Shown: positions 52,552 through 63,924 of the stretch, one piece after another
How positions within the stretch are numbered: the stretch's first letter is position 1
Layout of the letters: each line of letters begins with the position of its first letter
NCBI RefSeq assembly: GCF_000014005.1
Contig: NC_008009.1
Coordinates: 5,084,001-5,148,000 of the forward strand
Origin: Candidatus Koribacter versatilis Ellin345
GTDB lineage: Bacteria; Acidobacteriota; Terriglobia; Terriglobales; Acidobacteriaceae
Direction: 5' to 3'
DNA: 64,000 nt
Position numbers and translations under genes: made by a program
Notes under the pieces: model-generated
The model's input: the letters and a program-made list of their open reading frames with translations, nothing else
What the model was told of the DNA's origin: nothing
The model's database searches: none

Positions 52552-52881
52552 CTACTGCTCTTTTTTGAGAAAAATGTTATCGATCATCAATCTCATCAGC
52601 GACCCGCCAATCGCGCCCGGAACCGCCGCCAGGCACGTCAACACGGCGCCAAATAAGGCTGCCCGCGAAACTTGCGCCGGGCGAATGAATTTATAGATGA
52701 AGTCGGCCAAAGGAACGAACGGCGCAATCAACAGGATCCACCGCCACGGACGCTCCCGCTTCCACACGCCGAGCACCATGGTCGTCGCCATGACCCAGAG
52801 GAACGTCAGCCCCTGCTCCGGCACCAGCACATGGATTGCTGCCGCACAAAGCCCGAAAATGACTCCAACGATCCAGACCAT
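52552..52881 (-). CDS. Hypothetical membrane protein
   Basis: 109 residues from ATG 52881, whose A overlaps the stop of the 3-hydroxybutyryl-CoA dehydrogenase gene (TGATG), implying coupled translation; the frame itself extends to 52956. Four short spans (IVGVIFGLCAAAIHVLV; FLWVMATTMVLGVW; WILLIAPFVPLADFI; ALFGAVLTCLAAVPGAIGG). No family recognised. Confidence 0.7.
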   Translation of the reverse strand: MVWIVGVIFGLCAAAIHVLVPEQGLTFLWVMATTMVLGVWKRERPWRWILLIAPFVPLADFIYKFIRPAQVSRAALFGAVLTCLAAVPGAIGGSLMRLMIDNIFLKKEQ

Positions 52882-53729
52882 CAGTATTTGTAGAACCCGC
52901 GTCCGCTCTTGCGTCCGAGCCAGCCTGCGTCCACCATCTTGATCAGCAGCGGGCACGGCCGATACTTCGGATCACCCAGTCCCGTCTGCAAGACGCGCAT
53001 GATGTCGAGACAAACATCCAGCCCAATGAAATCCGCCAGCGTCAGCGGCCCCATCGGATGCGCCATACCAAGTTTGAAGACTTCATCTACAGCTTCCGGC
53101 GTCGCGACGCCCTCCATTACCGCATACATGGCTTCGTTCAGAAGCGGCATCAGCACGCGGTTGGAGACGAATCCCGGCGCATCGTTCACCTCGACCGGCG
53201 TCTTCTCCAACTTCTCCGACAACACCTTCACCGCCTGGTAGGTCTCGTCGCTGGTTGCCAAGCCGCGAATGACCTCGACCAGCTTCATCACCGGCACCGG
53301 ATTAAAGAAATGCATTCCAATGACTTTGTCAGGCCGCTTTGTGACTGCCGCAATCTTCGTTATCGAAATCGAAGACGTATTCGTCGCCAGGATCACGTCC
53401 GGCCGGCAGATTGAATCCAGATCGCGAAACAATTCTGCCTTGATCTCGAACCTCTCCGACGCCGCCTCCACCACGATGTCGCAATCCGCCAGGTCCTTGC
53501 GCTCAAGTGTCGGATAGATGTGATCTGCCGCGACTTGCCCCTGTTCCTGGCTGATCTTGTTCTTCGCGACCTCGCGTTCCAGGTTCTTTTTGATCGTCGC
53601 CAACCCGCGGTCGAGGAACTCCCGCTTCACATCGCACAGCACGACCTTGTAGCCGCTCTTCGCGAACACGTGTGCGATCCCGTTGCCCATGGTTCCGGCA
53701 CCGATCACACCAACTTTACGGATGTCCAT
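52881..53729 (-). CDS. 3-hydroxybutyryl-CoA dehydrogenase
   Basis: 282 residues. NAD-binding [37 protein letters not shown], then the catalytic region [16 protein letters not shown] (His of the His-Glu pair) and the family signature [19 protein letters not shown]. Acts on acetoacetyl-CoA/3-hydroxybutyryl-CoA in butanoate, PHB or fatty-acid metabolism. Length matches PaaH/Hbd single-domain enzymes. A membrane gene is translationally coupled behind it. Confidence 0.95.
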   Translation of the reverse strand: MDIRKVGVIGAGTMGNGIAHVFAKSGYKVVLCDVKREFLDRGLATIKKNLEREVAKNKISQEQGQVAADHIYPTLERKDLADCDIVVEAASERFEIKAELFRDLDSICRPDVILATNTSSISITKIAAVTKRPDKVIGMHFFNPVPVMKLVEVIRGLATSDETYQAVKVLSEKLEKTPVEVNDAPGFVSNRVLMPLLNEAMYAVMEGVATPEAVDEVFKLGMAHPMGPLTLADFIGLDVCLDIMRVLQTGLGDPKYRPCPLLIKMVDAGWLGRKSGRGFYKY

Positions 53730-53783
53730 AGATTGCCTCTCCGTCTATAAGCAAACCGTTGAGTTTACCAGAGAGGCGCGGGG

Positions 53784-54470
53784 TTATTTCCGAGCGTTGA
53801 AGATCAAAGTCACGTCATCCACCAGGATGGTATCGCCAGGCTCGAGCAGCTTTTCGCCCTGCACTACCTCGCTGTTCACACGCACCGGAGTCGGCGTTTG
53901 CGATTCTCCGATGTAGTACTTCCCATCGCGGTAATAGATGGTCGTCGCAACCTTCGGGGCGAACCAGCGGGTCAGCCGGATATTCGCCCCTTCGCTCTTC
54001 CCAATGACCGCCGACTGGGCTCCCAGCACGTACTCCTGCTGATCGGTCTTGCCGGCCATCACGGTGATCGTCACCGTCTGCTTCTTGTCGAGTGGGCTCG
54101 TGATCTTGACCGGGACTGGGTTTGGCACCGCGCCCATTGCCGGAGGTGCGGCCGCAAGGGGCCTGGCAGCAACCGGCGCGGCCTTCTCTTCTTCGAACAC
54201 CAACAAGTGTCGCCCGATCAGCACACTGTCTTCGTTCGTCAACACCGCATACGCGAGTTTCTGCCCGTTCACGTAAGTCCCGTTGGTACTGCTCTCGTCG
54301 TGCACCGCGTATTGCCCATCTTCGAGCACGATCTTCGCGTGATGCCCCGAAACCGAGAGATCATCGATATGGATATCGTTGTCCGGCAGGCGTCCTATGG
54401 TGACAGCAGTATTCGAGAGGGCGTACTCGCCCAACACATTGCCATCGAGCTTTAGAACGAGTCTTGCCAT
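53784..54470 (-). CDS. FHA-domain protein (one canonical and one degenerate FHA)
   Basis: 228 residues. FHA at ~20-92: TIGRLPDNDIHID, LSVSGHHAKIV and SSTNGTYVNGQKL supply the Gly-Arg, Ser-His and Thr-Asn-Gly phosphothreonine-binding residues. A Pro/Ala linker follows, and ~150-225 (AVIGKSEGANIRLT, YYIGESQTPTPVRVN) looks like a second, eroded FHA. Reads phospho-Thr signals. Overlaps the PP2C gene by 19 bases; together they form half of a Ser/Thr-kinase circuit whose kinase is not in the window. Confidence 0.88.
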   Translation of the reverse strand: MARLVLKLDGNVLGEYALSNTAVTIGRLPDNDIHIDDLSVSGHHAKIVLEDGQYAVHDESSTNGTYVNGQKLAYAVLTNEDSVLIGRHLLVFEEEKAAPVAARPLAAAPPAMGAVPNPVPVKITSPLDKKQTVTITVMAGKTDQQEYVLGAQSAVIGKSEGANIRLTRWFAPKVATTIYYRDGKYYIGESQTPTPVRVNSEVVQGEKLLEPGDTILVDDVTLIFNARK

Positions 54471-55294
54471 TTGGGACTGCCTCCCCAGAGTGCACGCTTA
54501 ATCCAGGTCTGTTCCACGAACCGCAAAACCAGGCAGGTTATGTTGTCGTCTCCGCCCTTGAGCCGCGCAGCCTCGACCAATGCATCGCAGGCGACCTGGG
54601 GGTTAGCCGCCGCCAACAGTATCTTGCAGATCCCATCTTCGCTCACATGTTTCGTGAGTCCATCGGTCGCAATCAGCAGGATGTCGTTGTGGGCCGCGGC
54701 GAAGTCATCGAGATCGGGATCAATATCGTCCGAGCCAAGTGCCTGCAGTAGGACATTCTGCACTTCAGACCGGTTCGCCTGTTCTTTTGTCATCAGGCCG
54801 CGCCGCACGTGTTCTGCGACCAGCGAATGGTCGTTCGTAAGCTGCTCGATCTTCCCTTCGCGGATTAGGTAGACCCGGCTGTCGCCCACGTTTCCCACGG
54901 TGAAGAAGTCGCCTTCCACCAGCACTGCTGCCACCGTCGACCCCATCCCGGAGTGGTTTGCGTTCTTCTCTGCCGCCTCGTGGATGGCCGTGTTTGCTCG
55001 AACAATCGCCCCCGAGAGCAGCTTGGCCCGCGGCGTAGCACCGCTATCGTGTTTCGTAAGCGCAGTTACGTCCGCAACCGAGTGTTCACTCGTCTCGTGT
55101 CGCGACTGATCGCGGAAAAAGCCAAGTACGCTGTCGACGCCGAGTTTGCTCGCGACCTCGCCCGCTGCCTGGCCACCCATTCCGTCGCACACAACGAAAA
55201 TGCCATAGCGCGTGTCGTACCCGAAATTGTCTTCGTTGTTCGCGCGAACACATCCCACGTCGGAACGGCCCGCGACTTCGAGCAATAGAGACAT
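54452..55294 (-). CDS. PP2C-family protein Ser/Thr phosphatase (PrpC/Stp-like)
   Basis: 280 residues from ATG 55294 (GAGG 5 bases before); the frame extends to 55333. Metal-site motifs RANNEDNFG, VVCDGMGGQAAGE, GMGSTVAAVL, VGDSRVYLI, ATDGLTKHVS and DNITCLVLR are complete. Removes phosphate from Ser/Thr in kinase-FHA signalling. A ~35-residue insert (SRHETSEHSVADVTALTKHD region) precedes the third motif. Upstream partner of the FHA gene. Confidence 0.93.
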   Translation of the reverse strand: MSLLLEVAGRSDVGCVRANNEDNFGYDTRYGIFVVCDGMGGQAAGEVASKLGVDSVLGFFRDQSRHETSEHSVADVTALTKHDSGATPRAKLLSGAIVRANTAIHEAAEKNANHSGMGSTVAAVLVEGDFFTVGNVGDSRVYLIREGKIEQLTNDHSLVAEHVRRGLMTKEQANRSEVQNVLLQALGSDDIDPDLDDFAAAHNDILLIATDGLTKHVSEDGICKILLAAANPQVACDALVEAARLKGGDDNITCLVLRFVEQTWIKRALWGGSPKWQDSF

Positions 55295-55411
55295 TGATGC
55301 CTCAGAACTATGGCGCCAACTAAAGTAGCCCATCCTAACTCATGTCGCCAGCGCCGGGAATGAGGTTGTAGCACAGAAGTAACTACTCTTCTTGTACTAC
55401 CGGGCCACTGC

Positions 55412-55443
55412 AAGAAAATGGCCGCCAGTACATCGGCGGCCAT
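55412..55443 (-). terminator. Terminator of the ATP synthase operon
   Basis: ATGGCCGCC/GGCGGCCAT perfect 9-base arms (55418-55426, 55435-55443), followed on the minus strand by TTTTCTT. It lies 18 bases past the atpC stop. Confidence 0.8.
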
Positions 55444-55460
55444 ATCGTTATTCTGCGTCG

Positions 55461-55889
55461 TTAATGGCCCACCGCCGCCTTCGACGTCGCATGCGAAGCG
55501 ACTTGCAATCGCACCTCTGCACGCTTCACCGCGTTCAGCGCTCGCTGATAATCCAGCTCGGGCCCACTCGTTTGCAAACGCTGCTCGGCCCGCTTCTTCG
55601 CTTCCTGCGCCCGCGCTACGTCAATTTCTTCCGGACGCTCTGCCGCCTCCGCAAGAATCGTGACCTTATCGGGCAGCACCTCGGCAAAGCCCCACGCCAG
55701 CGCGAGGTACTTGGTCTCGCCGCGCAGCGTATAGCTGATTTCGCCAATCGACAACTCGGTGATCAGCGGCGCGTGCCCAGGCAGGATGCCGAGATACCCG
55801 TTCTTCCCGGGTATCTGCATCTGCTCGGCAACGTCCTTCACCACCAACTTGTCGGGCGTGACGATCTCGAACTCGAACGTGTCAGCCAT
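55461..55889 (-). CDS. atpC: ATP synthase F1 epsilon subunit
   Basis: 142 residues. FEFEIVTPDKLVVKDVAEQMQ, GILPGHAPLITEL and ALAWGFAEVLPDKVTILAEAAE are the beta-sandwich signatures, followed by the two-helix C-terminal arm (RAQEAKKRAEQRL). Couples rotation to catalysis and inhibits idle hydrolysis. Last gene of the atp operon, 6 bases after atpD. Confidence 0.95.
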   Translation of the reverse strand: MADTFEFEIVTPDKLVVKDVAEQMQIPGKNGYLGILPGHAPLITELSIGEISYTLRGETKYLALAWGFAEVLPDKVTILAEAAERPEEIDVARAQEAKKRAEQRLQTSGPELDYQRALNAVKRAEVRLQVASHATSKAAVGH

Positions 55890-55895
55890 GGGTGC

Positions 55896-58390
<2,495 letters not shown>

Positions 58391-58393
58391 GTC

Positions 58394-59932
58394 TTACGCC
58401 CCGGCCTTCGCCGCCTTGCGATCCGACAAGAAACGCTCTTTGGCTTCCTTGATCGTCTTCGTCATGTCCGCCTTAATCGCATCGTCGAGCGCTTTCTTCT
58501 CTTCGATCGTGCGGAACAACTGCGGGTTCGCGCTCTCCACGTATTCATAGAGCGCTTTCTCGAACGGACGAACGTCCTTCACTTCGAGATCATCGAGAAG
58601 CCCGTTGGTTCCGGCGAAGATGATCGTGATCTGCTTCGAGAACGGAAGCGGCTGGAACTGGTCCTGCTTCAGGATCTCCACCAGGCGCTGGCCACGATTC
58701 AACTGTGCTTGCGTCGCCTTGTCCAGGTCGCTGCCGAACTGCGAGAACGCCGCCAACTCGCGGTACTGCGCAAGTTCCAGCTTCAGACTGGCGCCGACCT
58801 GCTTCATCGCCTTGATCGCCGCCGAGAATCCCACACGGCTCACCGACAGACCGACGTTCACCGCCGGACGCACGCCCGAGTTGAACAAGTCGGTTTCAAG
58901 GTAAATCTGGCCGTCGGTAATCGAAATCACGTTGGTCGGAATGTACGCCGAAACGTCGCCCGCTTGCGTTTCGATAATCGGCAGTGCCGTAATCGAACCG
59001 CCACCCAACTTATCGCTCAGTTTCGACGAACGCTCGAGCAAACGGCTGTGCAGATAAAACACGTCGCCCGGATACGCCTCGCGTCCCGGTGGACGCCGCA
59101 GCAGCAGCGAAATTTCGCGGTACGCCGCAGCCTGCTTCGACAGATCGTCGTAAATGCACAGCGCGTGACGCCCGCTGTCACGGAAGTACTCGGCAATCGC
59201 CGTTCCGGAGTAAGGAGCGATGTACTGCATTGGCGCCGGGTCGCTGGCCGAAGCGACGACCACGATCGAGTACTCCATCGCGCCGTTGTCTTCCAGCATC
59301 TTCACCACCTGCGCCACGCTCGACCGCTTCTGGCCGATCGCAACGTACACGCAGATCAGGTTCTTGCCCTTACTGTTGATGATCGTGTCCAGCGCCACCG
59401 CGGTCTTGCCGGTCTGGCGGTCGCCAATGATCAGCTCGCGCTGACCGCGGCCCACCGGGATCATCGCGTCAATCGCCTTCAAACCTGTCGCCATCGGTTC
59501 ACGCACCGGCTGGCGATCAATCACACCCGGCGCAATGCGCTCCACCGGATTGAACTTGTCGGTGACGATCGGCCCCTTGTCGTCAATCGGCTGACCAAGC
59601 GCGTTCACTACCCGCCCAATCATCGCCTCACCGACAGGCACGCTCATAATCCGCTTCGTGCGCTTAACCTCGTCGCCCTCTTTGATCGCGGTGTACTCGC
59701 CGAGCAGCACCGCGCCCACCTGGTCTTCATCCAGGTTCATCGCGATTCCGGCCACGCCGTGCGGGAAGGCCAATAGCTCGCCGGCCATGACCTTATCAAT
59801 GCCGTAAACGCGGGCAATGCCGTCGCCAATCGACATCACGGTGCCGACTTCGTCCACCGCGATCTTGGTCTCGTAGTTCTCGATCTGCGACCGGATCAGT
59901 TTTGTAATTTCGTCTGCTTTAATCTGCGCCAT
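58394..59932 (-). CDS. atpA: ATP synthase F1 alpha subunit
   Basis: 512 residues. Non-catalytic nucleotide site [55 protein letters not shown] and the [17 protein letters not shown] region are standard. 3 bases before atpG and 39 after atpH. Confidence 0.98.
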
Positions 59933-59971
59933 ATTGAGTTCGTCTCGTTAAGAAATCGGTCTGCCGGAGCG

Positions 59972-60511
59972 CTAACTGGCGCTCAGTTGTTCTTTGATCT
60001 TTGCCAACTGGCCCTTGATGGAGCCGTCGTACACCGTGCTGCCCACGCGAATGATCGCTCCACCCAGCAGGGTTGCGTTCGTCTTGTAGCGCGCGCGCAC
60101 ACTCTTCCCAACCACCTTTGCGATCTGCTGTTCGATCATCTGGCGGTCCTGAGCGCTCAACTCGTGAACGCTCGTCACCTCCGCATCAGCGAAGCCCATA
60201 CGATGGTTCAATTCCAGTTCGAATTGCCGCGCGATTCGCGGCAGCAGCGGTACCCGCTGATGGTCAATCAACACCGCAACGAAATTGCGGATAATGCGCG
60301 GCGTTCCCACCATCCCAACCAAACCATCCAGGATCGCTCGCTTCTGCGCCACCGCGATCGAAGGGTTCTCCCAAACTTTTCGAAGATCCTCGCTCTCGAT
60401 CGTCATGCTGACGATGTTGTTCAGGTCGCGTACCGCCGTCGTTACATCTAAGCGGTTGCTCAGCACCACGTCTGCCAGAGCATTTGCGTATCGGATCGTG
60501 ACGGATGCCAT
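59972..60511 (-). CDS. atpH: ATP synthase delta subunit (OSCP)
   Basis: 179 residues. ASVTIRYANALADVVL at the N-terminus and NHRMGFADAEVTSVHELS ... LLGGAIIRVGSTVYDGSIKGQLAKIKEQL at the C-terminus are the delta/OSCP signatures. Links the b stalk to F1. 2 bases after the b gene. Confidence 0.95.
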   Translation of the reverse strand: MASVTIRYANALADVVLSNRLDVTTAVRDLNNIVSMTIESEDLRKVWENPSIAVAQKRAILDGLVGMVGTPRIIRNFVAVLIDHQRVPLLPRIARQFELELNHRMGFADAEVTSVHELSAQDRQMIEQQIAKVVGKSVRARYKTNATLLGGAIIRVGSTVYDGSIKGQLAKIKEQLSAS

Positions 60512-60513
60512 CG

Positions 60514-61299
60514 CTATTTGCCGTCCTTCCCGAGTTGCGCTACGAAACTGCGCACCAGCGACTCGTCCGTCTGCTGATCTACGTGCAACTTGCGGGTCGC
60601 CAGGTCTATGGCGAGCCCTGCTGCCAGCGACTTCAGATCCCGACGGGCCTGCTTCGTCGCCGCATCAATCTCGTTCTCAGCCGACTCGAGGATCCGCTTT
60701 ACGTCCGCTTCCGCAGCCTCGCGGATCCGAACCTCTTCCGCTGCCGACTCTTTCTCTGTCACAGCGCGAATCGCCGCGACCTCGCCGTCCATCTTCGACA
60801 AACGTGCTTCGATGTCCGCCAGTCGGCGCTTCGCATCGTCGCTCGCCGCCCGCGCTTCCGCAATGCCGCGTTGAATCGACTCGTTCCGCGCCTTGAACAC
60901 ACCGGGCAAGTTCTTCTTCATCGCCCACCCAAGCAGCGCGAAAACAATCGCGAAGTTAAACGCCATCGCGATCCAGTACGACGTCTCGACGCTGACCCCA
61001 AGCCATTTGGCTAGCGTCTTCACCATCGTCGAGTGCTTCAACTCCATGTGCTCGCCGGCTTCTTCTTCACCTTCAGCCGCATGCGACGCTTCCGACAGCT
61101 CTTTACCTACCGCTGCATTCGGATTCGTAACGTGCTGCTCCGGCTTCGCCTGTTCTTCAGCGGGCTTCGGTTGCTCGGCCGCAGGCGCGCTCTGCTGAGC
61201 TTCCGGTTTCTGCTGTGCTTCCTGCGCATACACCGGCGCAAGCGCCAGCACCGCGACTGCAATCAGGCCCAGCCCAAATTTACGAAGGGAATTTTTCAT
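60514..61299 (-). CDS. atpF: ATP synthase b subunit with signal peptide and periplasmic extension
   Basis: 261 residues, ~100 longer than a normal b subunit. Residues 1-25 are a Sec-like signal (LGLIAVAVLALAPVYA), 26-95 a Gln/Glu/Pro/Ala-rich low-complexity stretch, then a membrane span (~110-128, YWIAMAFNFAIVFALLGWAM) and the usual b helix (NESIQRGIAEARAASDDAKR onward). So the N-terminus should lie in the periplasm and may be cleaved. Overlaps the b' gene by 4 bases. Similar extensions are not part of the E. coli-type protein. Confidence 0.9.
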   Translation of the reverse strand: MKNSLRKFGLGLIAVAVLALAPVYAQEAQQKPEAQQSAPAAEQPKPAEEQAKPEQHVTNPNAAVGKELSEASHAAEGEEEAGEHMELKHSTMVKTLAKWLGVSVETSYWIAMAFNFAIVFALLGWAMKKNLPGVFKARNESIQRGIAEARAASDDAKRRLADIEARLSKMDGEVAAIRAVTEKESAAEEVRIREAAEADVKRILESAENEIDAATKQARRDLKSLAAGLAIDLATRKLHVDQQTDESLVRSFVAQLGKDGK

Positions 61300-61775
61300 G
61301 ATTGGCCGCCAGCCGACGGCCGATACGCGCCGCCCAGCGGACGCAGCAGCGCCGCAACTATCTCGTTCGCAAGACGGTCCGCTTCCGCGCGCAATCCAAC
61401 CTGCGCCGCTTCCGATTCCGCATGGATGCCCTTCTTCGCTTCAGCAACCTTCGCCTCAGCTTTTGTGCGGGCATCCGCCATTGCCGCCGCACGCGCCTTC
61501 TCGGCCATCTTGCGGCGCTCTTCCTGGCCCTTGAAAATCGTCATGCGCGCATCGCGCAGCTTCTGCTCGTACTCCGCCGTCTTCGCTTCTGCCGCTGCGA
61601 TGTCAGCCCGCGCCCTCTGCACCGCACCTTCCGTGCGTGTGTGCCGTTCCGCCAAAATTCGCTGCAACGGCTTGTGCAAAATCACGTGATACAGGCCGTA
61701 CAACAACAGCAGCATCACGACCGTCGGAATCGCACCGAGCAGTAAATCGCCTAGTTGTTTAAGAATCAGGTCCAT
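61296..61775 (-). CDS. ATP synthase b' subunit
   Basis: 159 residues. One span (~13-30, GAIPTVVMLLLLYGLYHVIL) and a long Ala/Lys/Glu helix (EAKTAEYEQKLRDARMTIFKG). Short N-terminus, unlike the extended b next to it; the pair would form a heterodimeric stalk as in cyanobacteria and many Acidobacteria. First gene of the seven-gene operon; F0 a and c genes are not present here. Confidence 0.9.
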   Translation of the reverse strand: MDLILKQLGDLLLGAIPTVVMLLLLYGLYHVILHKPLQRILAERHTRTEGAVQRARADIAAAEAKTAEYEQKLRDARMTIFKGQEERRKMAEKARAAAMADARTKAEAKVAEAKKGIHAESEAAQVGLRAEADRLANEIVAALLRPLGGAYRPSAGGQS

Positions 61776-61965
61776 TCGATTTCTTATTGATTGGTCCGCT
61801 GCAACACAGAAGGATAAATTAAGCGCTTGGGAACTTTTAACTGTACTATTTACCAGCAGTTACGTCAACCGAACAGCCCGTTTCTTTTCAGCCATTTGCG
61901 AGCCTTTTCCGCACCACGGTGCCACTGTCCAAAAGACCAATTCGAGAAACTGCTCTGAAGTTCGC

Positions 61966-61993
61966 TTGACATCATCCGAGATGGGGGTAGCAT
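61966..61993 (+). promoter_or_regulatory. Sigma-70 promoter of the candidate small RNA
   Basis: Perfect -35 TTGACA (61966-61971), 16-base spacer, -10 TAGCAT (61988-61993, four of six consensus). It points into a 451-base intergenic region (61776-62226) that has no coding gene on the plus strand. Confidence 0.6.
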
Positions 61994-61998
61994 GGTTA

Positions 61999-62080
61999 CA
62001 TCACCTCCGATCCACTTCAGGATCGAACGGGCTTGAGGCTAAGGACTTGTCACCGCTCCTTAGCAACAAGCCCGTTTTAA
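61999..62080 (+). ncRNA. Candidate small RNA with two hairpins and a terminator
   Basis: About 80 bases. First hairpin CGATCC-ACTTCA-GGATCG (62008-62025); second a nested stem AACGGGCTTG/CAAGCCCGTT (62026-62035, 62067-62076) enclosing CTAAGGA/TCCTTAG (62039-62045, 62057-62063), followed by TTAATTT, a Rho-independent end. The U tract exists only in this orientation. It begins just after a good promoter and lies between two minus-strand genes, so it cannot be a leader for either. No known RNA family recognised. Confidence 0.55.
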
Positions 62081-62166
62081 TTTCCACTCAAATCAGAGGC
62101 GACAGCCCCGGGACTTTCTCCTCGCGTCAGCCCAACATCGTCGCCCGCACCACCACTGCCCTCTCT

Positions 62167-62204
62167 TGTCATCCAGAGGAGCGCGTAACGCGACGTGGGA
62201 TCTG
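62167..62204 (+). repeat. Second REP-like repeat type
   Basis: TGTCATCCAGAGGAGCGCGT ... GGGATCTGCG: resembles the TCATCCTGAGGAGCG...GGATCTGCG repeats scattered in acidobacterial genomes, and shares TGTCATCC with the copy at 63875. Between the candidate small RNA and the M28 peptidase stop. Confidence 0.45.
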
Positions 62205-62226
62205 CGTCCCTTTCGGAAAAAGAGAA

Positions 62227-63816
62227 CTACTTACCCAAATCCGGCTCCGCCACATATCTCTTAAAGAAGCTCTCCGCCTTCCACTCCGGCTTTGCGCTCG
62301 CATTCGCCACATCCACCACCAGCGCCCGCGATATCGCCTCGAACTCTCCCGCCGCAACCAAGTCCACCGGCTGGTTCGTGTCATCGCTGCGCCCGTGGTA
62401 TCGCTCTTTCAACCACTGCTCCAGTACCGGATCGGCCGGACTTCCCCCCATGAACATGATCGAAGGCACTCCCACTCGCACGAAGCTGTACTGATCGCTG
62501 CGAATAAAAATGTTCCGCAGCGGCTGCGGGTCGGGTTGTACCTGCACGTTCCGCTCGCCCGCCAACTTCTTCAATGCGTCGCCCAGCGTTGTCTCATTCA
62601 ATCCGAACGCTGTAATCACTTTCATCGGCTCAATCGGCAGGAACATATCTGTATTAATGTCCGCCACCATCGCCCGCCGCGATACCGTCGGATGCAGTCC
62701 GAAATAGCGCGAACCGAGCAGACCTTTCTCTTCGCCCGTCACCCACACAAACAGCACCGACCGCTTCAGGTTCTCCGGATGCTCCTTGAACGACCGCGCC
62801 AGGTCGAGCAGCAGTGCACTGCCTGAGCCATTGTCCATCGCGCCGTTGTATACGCGATCGCCGTTCACCGGCTCTCCCATTCCCAGGTGGTCTATATGCG
62901 CCGACACCACCACATACTCGTTCTTCAACTTTGCGTCGGATCCCACCAGCTTCGCGACCACGTTTGCCGATTCGATCTCCTTGCGTTCGATCGTCGTCTT
63001 GGCCTTCACCGAAACCTTGAGCGCGAAATGCGGCAACGCCTCCCGGTTCGCTCCCAGCGCGGCAATTTCGTCGAAGCTATGTCCTGATCCTTCGAAAAGC
63101 TTCTGTGCCGACGCCGGATTGAAATATCCCCCCAGCTTCTCGTCCGCCGTCTCATTCAGTTCCACCAGCCGCATCGACGCCTGTAGCCGGTTCCCCTTAA
63201 TGCGTTCCCACGGAATATCCATCGCCTTTGGGTTCGGGATCGAGATCACTCCCACCACTCCCGCCGCCTTCAACGCCTTCCACCGTTCGGCGGCAGACTG
63301 CGCATGCGAGGCCAACTCCGTCGGAATCGAAGCCGGCGATCCACTGAAGATCACCGCGACCTTCCCCTTCAGGTCGAGTCCCGCGAGGTCATCGTAGTTT
63401 TTCTCCGGAATCGTCAGCCCGTATCCCACGAACACCAGCGGTGCTTCCACGTCGCCGCCGTCCAGCCGCGCACTTAGAGTCAAGTCATCGCCCAACGTCA
63501 ACGACTCACTCTTTCCATCCTTCACCAGTGCAAAGCTTGAACCCGCCTCATCCAGCTTGCTCTCTACCAGCTTCACCGGCTGATAAAAACCATTCGTTCC
63601 GGCCGCTTGCAGACCGCTCGCCTTCGCCTGCTCCACTACGTACGCTTCGGCACGCTTCTCGCCATCGCTGCCGGTGTTTCGCCCTTCCATGTTGTCGTCC
63701 GCAAGTACCTTGACGTATGTCCACCACTGCTTGCCATCGAACGCAACCGGCCCAGTCTGCTGTCCACCCGCCGCAATCGCTACCAATAAAGAAGAGAGCA
63801 ATATCTCTTTACGCAT
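62227..63816 (-). CDS. Secreted M28-family zinc peptidase
   Basis: 529 residues from ATG 63816 (GGGGAG 8 bases before); the frame extends to 63846. Signal peptide MRKEILLSSLLVAIAAG. A PA (protease-associated) insert is at ~125-250 (VGYGLTIPEKNYDDLAGLDLKGKVAVI). Zinc ligands of M28: VVSAHIDHLG, NGAMDNGSGSALLLD, VTGEEKGLLGSRYF and ADINTDMF, plus a later His. Aminopeptidase-type activity in the periplasm or outside is expected. Confidence 0.92.
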   Translation of the reverse strand: MRKEILLSSLLVAIAAGGQQTGPVAFDGKQWWTYVKVLADDNMEGRNTGSDGEKRAEAYVVEQAKASGLQAAGTNGFYQPVKLVESKLDEAGSSFALVKDGKSESLTLGDDLTLSARLDGGDVEAPLVFVGYGLTIPEKNYDDLAGLDLKGKVAVIFSGSPASIPTELASHAQSAAERWKALKAAGVVGVISIPNPKAMDIPWERIKGNRLQASMRLVELNETADEKLGGYFNPASAQKLFEGSGHSFDEIAALGANREALPHFALKVSVKAKTTIERKEIESANVVAKLVGSDAKLKNEYVVVSAHIDHLGMGEPVNGDRVYNGAMDNGSGSALLLDLARSFKEHPENLKRSVLFVWVTGEEKGLLGSRYFGLHPTVSRRAMVADINTDMFLPIEPMKVITAFGLNETTLGDALKKLAGERNVQVQPDPQPLRNIFIRSDQYSFVRVGVPSIMFMGGSPADPVLEQWLKERYHGRSDDTNQPVDLVAAGEFEAISRALVVDVANASAKPEWKAESFFKRYVAEPDLGK

Positions 63817-63874
63817 TTCGGAAACTCCCCAAAAAGAAGTGCCCAATTCTACACACCCCCATTTTTTTAAATGC

Positions 63875-63924
63875 TGTCATCCTGAGCGAAGCGTGCGCAG
63901 CACGCGCAGTCGAAGGACCCCTAT
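63875..63924 (-). repeat. REP-like dispersed repeat, copy B
   Basis: Inverse orientation of copy A at 7171-7222: TGTCATCCTGAGCG ... AGTCGAAGGACCCCTAT. The outer 14 and 17 bases are identical between the copies; the middle is a different GC-rich palindrome (GCGTGCGCAGCACGC). Confidence 0.75.

Noticed and set aside
58709-59776. 355-codon plus-strand frame opposite atpA
   Set aside because: Arg/His-rich antisense shadow of the ATP synthase alpha gene.
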